A stretch of 64,000 nt of DNA. Source: Geosiphon pyriformis (Eukaryota; Glomeromycota; Glomeromycetes; Archaeosporales; Geosiphonaceae). Under the pieces are notes generated by a model. It saw only the letters and a list, made by a program, of their open reading frames with translations. It ran no database searches and was not told the DNA's origin. Made by a program: the position numbers and the translations under genes. Location: contig JAAOMT010000749.1 in assembly GCA_016748015.1 (NCBI GenBank), forward strand, positions 35,023 through 99,022. The letters run 5' to 3'. Shown piece after piece: positions 61,262 to 64,000 of the stretch (position 1 is its first letter; each line of letters opens with the position of its first letter).

Positions 61262-61462
61262 TCACCGAGAGACGCTAAGAGCAAATCGATCACTCATAAA
61301 CCCGCATAATTTAGTTGACGCAAACCTTTGTTCATCATCGAGCTTCACAAGTTCTGCAGATGCAAAATCCTCCGCAGCCCGCTTATCGTATTCAAGAACA
61401 ATATCAAGCTCAATTCTTAACCCTTCCCAAAGAAGGTTTTCATAACGAGCTAAATTTGTGAT
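61262..61462 (-). CDS. possible alternative last exon of the 61.4-62.5 kb membrane gene
   Basis: A frame with coding-like composition (NLARYENLLWEGLRIELDIV, then LEYDKRAAEDF and AELVKLDDEQ) overlaps the end of the main frame and extends 178 bp beyond its stop. Splicing from a weak donor at 61571 to the acceptor TTATTGCAG ending at 61463 would join it in phase 0 after KKPKHQK, replacing the ADHKFSSL tail. The plus strand is also open here, so a chance overlap is possible. Confidence 0.35.
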   Translation of the reverse strand: MTNLARYENLLWEGLRIELDIVLEYDKRAAEDFASAELVKLDDEQRFASTKLCGFMSDRFALSVSR

Positions 61463-62473
61463 CTGCAATAACTGTGGAAGAATCCGAAGGCTCAAGATCA
61501 AAGGCACTCGCATTAAGTTTTTGATTTTTTAAATTGTTGAACTCTTCTTCGTCTTTAAGAAAATTTGGGACTTTCTGATGTTTTGGTTTTTTCAGCTGTT
61601 GGATTAAGAAAAATATTTTGTGCAATATATTGCTGAGAAGAAGAACGGCGCTGAGAATTAGAGTGATTAGAGGAATGATATCCCACGTTACAACATTTTT
61701 CCGATACAAGACCTGAAAGAAAATGAAACCAATTGAATTTCAATTTCAAATCGAAAAAAGATTTTAGTTAGTCAAATTTACGTACCTGCACAAGAAATTG
61801 CGGAATTGCCTTCATAACTAAACCCAGAACGCTTCCCCATAAAATCCAAGTTTTAGTAGTTTCAGAATACGAAGCACTGAAAAAATTGAGACCAGCAAAT
61901 CTTGAACTGAGAATACTAAGCGCCTCAATATCGATTGCAGCTAGTAGCTGTCTCTTATACACATCTATATTAAAATGAGATTCCCATGTTGTGATGAAAA
62001 AGGCTAGTCCAAAATTTATACCTAGCGTTGATGCAAGGATTGCCACGCTAAAGATTTAGATGACGAGAAAAATCATTTAATAAAATGAATGATAATCATT
62101 AGAGTAATATCAACAAAATACCTCGGAATATAAAGCCATTTTACATCCTTTCCATTTTTAACAATAAACAAAACCTCAAAACAAAATGCAATATGATAAA
62201 GAAAAGTCTTAATATTGCTGTATTGGCTCCCTAAAATAAAATTTATGAGAGGTTAAAGAATGAAAAGGCCTGAAAATATAATTCGATATATATTAGGATC
62301 GAGTTACCTCGGTATAGATACGATTGGCAAGTAAAACTGCTACTATTAACCCAACAATTATTGAAATTTATAAATTTCCCATGTATTCGCTGAAAACATT
62401 AGGATTTAAAATTATTAAAGATTTTTAGGATATTAGCAGTAAAAGATAAAGTTCATTCCTAAATTTACTTACG
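61440..62473 (-). CDS. multipass membrane protein, 5' end unresolved
   Basis: Three minus-strand exons are solid: 62230-62122, 62047-61786 and 61712-61440, introns of 74 and 73 nt. They encode helices YHIAFCFEVLFIV, VAILASTLGINFGLAFFITT, WILWGSVLGLVMKAIPQFLV and IPLITLILSAVLLLSNILHK, then a charged tail ending ADHKFSSL. Upstream, 62389-62308 contains another probable helix (IIVGLIVAVLLAN) but no frame joins it cleanly to the Cys-bearing segment FISKTYPSNCLDETFGFHLN that ends at 62473; a stop or one-base problem intervenes and no start Met was placed. Either the gene has lost its 5' part or an exon was missed. The family is not recognised. Confidence 0.6.
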
Positions 62474-62940
62474 ATTAAGGTGAAATCCAAAAGTTTCATC
62501 TAAACAATTAGAGGGATATGTTTTAGAGATAAAAGTGATGAATTTTTTAGTCACAAGTGTGTCCAAGTCATTGGCAATAATTTTCACTGAGCTCTCCGAA
62601 GACTCGTCAGGTAAAATTTAAATTATAGAACAATTCTTATTGAGGAAACGAATTGATATTGTTGTTTATAACTTGGTATTAAGCGTGTATTATCGATAGG
62701 GATAATGGTGGATAAATTTGATTTCAAATGGTTTTAATTTTTGTGCTTTTCTGTCTTCATATTTGTTTGTGCATTCGGTAGTGGGACGAAGCAGCCCAGT
62801 AAGGAAATCTGTAATTTTTACTACTTTAAGTACATTTCTGTTGAAACATGCATGGATTTCAGATTTACTATAAAATATTAAGATGTGGAGATGTATTTTT
62901 CTAGATGAGATAAAATTATCAAACCTTTAAGACATCCCAT

Positions 62941-63135
62941 TTAATATAACATGTCATTTTTTCTTGATCTTACATGCCAGTAAATATTTTTTGTGGTTGC
63001 TAAAAATTTGTGGTCTTCCAAAACATGATGAATTTTCAGTTTTTCCTGTTCTTTGGTAGTGGATAATAAAGCGCCGTATTTTGGTGGGTCACGTCCAAGC
63101 ATTTTTGCGATTTTAGCAGCATTTATGGTTTCCAT
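62941..63135 (-). CDS. short uncharacterised ORF
   Basis: A 64-residue ORF with reasonable composition (INAAKIAKMLGRDPPKYGAL, then HHVLEDHKFLATTKNIYWHV). It lacks recognised motifs, signal peptide or evident splice partners. It could be an isolated exon, a relic or chance. Confidence 0.25.
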   Translation of the reverse strand: METINAAKIAKMLGRDPPKYGALLSTTKEQEKLKIHHVLEDHKFLATTKNIYWHVRSRKNDMLY

Positions 63136-63742
63136 ATATGCCGAAATCTTCTCATTGTCAATTTGTTTAGTTTTTTATGAGTGGGTGTCATTTTTTACAT
63201 AGCAATGTTAATGTAAAAAGTAAACATATGTCAAATTTATTTGTCAAAAAGTGACAAAACTTGATATCTTTGATTTTTGAAATGGTTGCTTTTCGGTTTC
63301 AAAAAGAAAATGGCCCTGATTTTGTCACATGATGTCATTTTTTTTAAAATGGAGCTTAATGAGATTTCTTTCCCTTGCACAAAATGGCCATCTATAGATT
63401 TATTTCCAACTTTTCATGCACCTATTTTCATTAACCCCATTACAAGGATTTTACGTAGTTTTATAAAAATTTTTATAGATAATATATGGGAATATCGAAT
63501 ACATTTGTGAACAATAAAAAATGCCATCAAAAACCTTTGATTTGAAGAATATTTTGTATGTTTTAATTAGTTTTTTCGATTGATAAAGGCCTATTCAATT
63601 GATATCGTTTTAGGTATTGAGGTATTATTGACTTTGTTTGATACTAATGCTAATGTTTTCAAAATGACTATTGGATTCTTTACAATGCTGAAATTTTGAT
63701 TGATGGATGGCTTCTAAAAGTTTATTTTAAGCCTTTAAAACT
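63136..63742. other. non-coding, nothing recognised
   Basis: AT-rich. ORF 63277-63510 has no supporting feature. Confidence 0.45.
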
Positions 63743-64000
63743 TCAAAGAAGAAAGTTATATTTCTCTTTTGTTCGATCAATACGTTTTTTTAAGCTCCTC
63801 AATGCATTAGCATTCAAGAAATAATCACTCAACACCGCTTCTAACTCTTGTATCCTATGTTCTAATCGTTCAACCCGCTCTTGTGGTGTGTAGCTAAGAT
63901 TTGCCGATTCCACAATTGATGTCACAAATGGCATATTGTTTATGTCAGCGTGTGGCGCTACTTCTGATTTTGAAACTCGATGCATCAAACCCCTGTTTAA
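63743..64000 (-). CDS. C-terminal end of a coiled-coil protein, cut by window edge
   Basis: The minus-strand frame is open to the right edge and stops at 63743. About 80 visible residues hold an amphipathic heptad segment (RVERLEHRIQELEAVLSDYF) and a basic end (LKKRIDRTKEKYNFLL), suggesting a coiled coil. The rest of the gene, if any, lies beyond 64000. Confidence 0.4.
   Translation of the reverse strand, partial: LNRGLMHRVSKSEVAPHADINNMPFVTSIVESANLSYTPQERVERLEHRIQELEAVLSDYFLNANALRSLKKRIDRTKEKYNFLL

Noticed and set aside
1-64000. CRISPR arrays, operons, rRNA or tRNA genes
   Set aside because: No regular repeat-spacer array was seen, and genes with spliceosomal introns mark this as eukaryotic DNA. 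I did not recognise any tRNA or rRNA, though a structural scan was not possible by eye.

Overview
The window is nuclear DNA of a strongly AT-rich fungus. The evidence is eukaryotic genes split by short GT-AG introns (mostly 58-90 nt), a family 5 exo-beta-1,3-glucanase with a type II membrane anchor, fungal class-3 lipases, a fungal-type ZIP metal transporter, Sel1-repeat proteins and a SMYD-type MYND/SET protein. Tigger/pogo and Tc1/mariner transposons lie between the genes. The base composition together with Sel1, MYND-SET and Tigger content would suit an early-diverging lineage such as Mucoromycota/Glomeromycotina, but that placement is inference. I assembled gene models by hand from splice sites and reading phase. 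For 12 multi-exon genes the joined exons give a length that is an exact multiple of three, which is the main internal support for the models.

Layout: 0-10 kb holds a small membrane protein (+), an ArsJ-like MFS permease (-), a decayed Tigger element with TA target duplication, and lipase-like gene 1 (-). 10-24 kb is mostly non-coding and holds two Tc1 relics, a decayed Gly/Asn-rich ORF, lipase gene 2 (-), a small secreted protein (+), lipase-like gene 3 (-) and a very AT-rich stretch. 24-40 kb holds a Sel1-repeat gene, a membrane protein with an octapeptide-repeat tail (-), a ZIP transporter, a seven-helix membrane protein, a second Sel1-repeat gene and a membrane-anchored SGNH/GDSL hydrolase. 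41-52 kb holds a Tc1 relic, the GH5 glucanase, lipase-like gene 4 (+), an 11-exon SMYD-like methyltransferase (-) and a large secreted protein. 52-56 kb has two separate Tc1 elements with both ends intact but broken transposases. 57-64 kb holds an alpha-helical protein resembling the HBL/ClyA pore-former architecture (-), another Tc1 relic, a duplicated pseudogene of the octapeptide-repeat membrane protein, a multipass membrane gene with an unresolved 5' end, and two uncertain ORFs at the right edge.

The most notable feature is the set of four dispersed class-3 lipase paralogs. All four share the same three core introns (phases 1, 1, 0). Only gene 2 keeps the G-H-S-x-G nucleophile. The other three read G-H-G-x-G, and gene 3 has also lost the catalytic histidine. 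They appear to be expressed-type genes (intact frames, conserved splice sites, conserved fold motifs), so this looks like a pseudoenzyme family and not simple decay. Several genes encode secreted or surface proteins (lipases, glucanase, SGNH hydrolase, two secreted proteins, the HBL-like protein), so the region has the flavour of an accessory cell-surface/secretome locus interspersed with transposons. No operon-like linkage is expected or seen.
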